From Progne subis subis (lineage: Eukaryota; Chordata; Aves; Passeriformes; Hirundinidae): a stretch of 64,000 bases of DNA. The notes beneath the pieces are model-generated. The model searched no databases and had not been told where the DNA came from. It saw only the letters and a program-made list of their open reading frames with translations. The stretch is taken from NCBI GenBank assembly GCA_022316685.1, contig JAKJHU010000005.1, positions 12,812,707-12,876,706 of the forward strand. Reading direction: 5' to 3'. A program made the position numbers and the translations under genes. This document shows positions 61,291 to 64,000 of this stretch, one piece after another (position 1 is the stretch's first letter; the number at the start of each line of letters is the position of its first letter).

Positions 61291-64000
61291 CTTTCATTGG
61301 ATGTTCTCTGAGTCAGATTCTTTTCGCTGAGTTCTAATCTTCCCCCTCCTGGAATAATAAATATCAGTCACCTCCCACTGCTTAGCAAAGATACTATTTT
61401 TAATTTGAAAGGATTTTTTTTCACTTTCTAACTTTCTTTCTGTTCTGTGCAGATGAAAATTGCTGTATGAATGCAAATTTCATTCATTTATTCAATCGTT
61501 TTATCCAGCTCCAGCTTTTGATAAATATGATAAGACTTGTTTCAGGGACAGCAGAGAGGCTGACTGATTCCATTTGAAATTTAATGGTTACTTAGAGCTT
61601 CATGAAAAATTCGGCAGGACTAAACCCTTCAATAGAAAGGAAACACATCATTGACAGTTCCAATTAAGTTTTAACACTAGACAGTGGTTTTTTGCTGCAG
61701 TATTTTACAAAAGATCAGATTTTCATTTATGAATCCTGAAAATATGTTTGCTTTACATCTGCAGTGGCATTTAGACAAAAAGAGACCTTTATTTCCATAT
61801 CTGTTAATAAATAGACAGATTATATATATATATATATATTTAACCCATTCAAATAGCCAGGTGTCTTTTTTCATGGTCAGTTTTCCTTTTAGTTTCAGGA
61901 TTTTAACAAAAAATATTTCAGGTATGTCCATTATATACCTTTTGAAATTTTTCTTAAATGTCTCTAGCCTGTTAAACAATTGTACTAGAGAATTCTTTTA
62001 CTCTGGTTTTGAAAGGTTTGCCTTGCATAACCTCTAAACAAGACTAAGGCATTCTGGTATATGGATGATTTAAGGACAGCAAGACAAAATGCTCTTGCAC
62101 TAATTTGATGTTGCAGACGTGTAACTGATGGGGTGAGAAGGACAGCATTGTTGAAGAACTTTTTTTTTTTTTTTCATGGGAATGGCCACCAGCTGAAAAG
62201 TGTATTTCAGTTTCTAGGGAAATAAATAGAAAATATGTGGATCAAAATAACATCAGAATATTTTCAAAGAGTAAGAGTATCCAAACTCTACAAGAGTCTG
62301 ATAAGGAGAAACTTTGAAGTTCTGACTCCAGCACCTGTTTTCCAACAGAACAGGTTGGAAAAACATCTTTGCTGGACAGGTAATTATGCCTGACTTTGCC
62401 TTTGCACAGACTGAATGAGTCAAATGAACTCTCAATATCACATCTGTTCATACCTCTCATGATTTCTGTGACAGTGTCTAGATGCTCAGTTATTCATGAA
62501 CTCAACCAAGTAACCAAGCATGAATTTTAAAATATTTGTTCAATGCAACATTTTTATCAAATATGGTATAAGGCTTTAAAGTGTAAAAGTAAATGAAATA
62601 TGACACATACCTACCCAGTATTTCTTTAGAAAATCACTAAAAACTTAATCTTTTCTTATTTCCCAGCAGGGACATAGATGAATGACTTGAAATAAATTTA
62701 TATGGTAATATTTAGAGGAAATCTCAGCTCAGCACCCAAAATAAAAAATAAAGATAGAAGAAAATGTCACATCTTCACAGGAAGCAACTTTCATGAAAGT
62801 AAAATATGTAGGAACATGAGTCACTTTCTACAGTGCATGGAAGAAAACAATTGTCCCTTTTAGAAGTATAAAAAAGAATCCATGAGACAGAAGTTCTTCT
62901 CCTGATTTATTTCAGTAACATTTTAAAAAGAGCATCAAATTAAATCAGCTTCATTTATCTTACCTATATCAGCACTGAAAGTGTACAGGCATAATAAAAT
63001 AATACGACATGATGATCTCCAGAATTCTCCTGTGTTTACAGGAAACATAAATGTTAAAAGAAGTGGAAAGTGATATTTTCTTACCTCTACTGATTTCAGT
63101 TGTTAGTAGGCTTTCCTGATATCAACTATCAGTCTCTGCATAATTCAACTATAGAGTCTATTTTAAAACTTTATTTTTCCATAAGGGAAAAATATTCGAG
63201 GAAAATTCTGTCCCTACTCATTCATGTGTCACTGTGCCTCCAAACACGCCCACATGTTTTCAAAGAATCCTGACGTTCTGACCCCAGTATATCACCTATA
63301 GGTAAGGCACGTCTCCAAAGCACCTATGCCTTAATTTGTCTTGTAGCTCAAGTTTTTCACTTGGCATTGCACATTTCTCATCATCACATCTTTTCCTGTT
63401 TGACTGTGTTCTGGTTTATTACAAGTCTCTTTCTTATGCTTTAAAAGCTTAGGCCAGATAGTGTTAGTCTGCTGAAAGGACTCATTTTCAGAAAAGTAAA
63501 GAGAACCAGTTTTCTTTTTGTCACTTAATAAATATTTAATCATAATAATTCACAAAAGAAATATGTGTACCAAAGAGGTATAATTTGAGTAGTGAGGATT
63601 TTCTGGCTCTTTATTCTATTGACTTCTACTTTTGAGGACTATTAACCAGCTTTCTGTGAGGAACATGATGTTTCTTACGTCTCTTTCACTGAAGTTATGC
63701 CTGTCTTTTCATATTAGAAAAGCTAATTCCAATATTAATACACTAATTTCTTCACAGAAAGCATCTCTGCATTCATTAGCATCTCTGGGAATCTCCTCCA
63801 AGATAGATTTCCAGAACTTTGCTCTAAAACACTAATTGGTATTAAATCTGTGACAGATGAAATTTTAAAACCACAAAATATTCCATTTCAGCTATTTTTA
63901 TTAACCTCATCTGGAACTCTGTATATTCACATATAAACCTAAGACATGCTGTAAAGCAAGAACCTGTAACTTCAAGTCTCAGAATAGCAGGTGGGATTTC
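61291..64000. other. Unique AT-rich non-coding DNA
   Basis: No gene is recognised. A short TA repeat lies at 61,821-61,840 and a T-run at about 62,161-62,174. The 117- and 100-codon frames overlapping at 61,677-62,037 on opposite strands have no recognisable domain. Confidence 0.5.

Overview
The window looks like a piece of a bird nuclear genome, most likely a songbird. The evidence is several CR1 LINE copies with the typical avian 3' end (octamer-like repeats of the ATAGAATC/ACAGAATC kind), several solo retroviral LTRs of types common in passerines (for example those with a TGTCCTGGTTT terminus), and an AT-rich background with simple repeats. There are no prokaryotic operons, no CRISPR array and no phage or plasmid genes. 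Family names were recognised by eye; no database search was run.

Layout. Positions 1-11,800 are mostly unique AT-rich DNA with two CR1 pieces (4,697-5,096 plus; 5,781-5,907 minus) and two stretches that resemble conserved non-coding elements (about 9,950-10,140 and 10,745-10,925). Positions 11,795-12,810 hold a CR1 of about 1 kb. Positions 14,430-14,705 and 55,590-55,985 carry much older CR1/L3-like remnants. LTRs sit at 21,666-22,342, 34,610-35,319, 46,140-46,729, 57,768-58,106 and 58,955-59,603. All five appear to lie in the minus orientation and none has internal retroviral sequence. More CR1 copies lie at 18,530-18,585, 25,452-25,840, 30,700-31,210 and 38,833-39,375. Large microsatellites occur at 23,795-23,934 (GAAA), 45,817-45,964 (compound TATAAA/TAGAAA) and 42,841-42,873 (TAAA).

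Genes. No complete host gene can be read. The only candidate I would follow up is a pair of possible exons on the minus strand at 42,112-42,172 and 41,510-41,761. They are joined in phase across a 350-bp gap with good GT/AG signals and end in a stop codon; the product is not recognised. Otherwise the window behaves like intergenic or deep intronic DNA. Most open frames in it fall in LTRs, CR1 copies or simple repeats, or look like chance.

I found no convincing new biological system. The most useful observations are the candidate exons, two LTRs with readable target-site duplications, the one-sided LTR orientation, the long uninterrupted purine tract, the compound hexamer array, and a few candidate enhancers that a multi-species alignment could confirm or reject.
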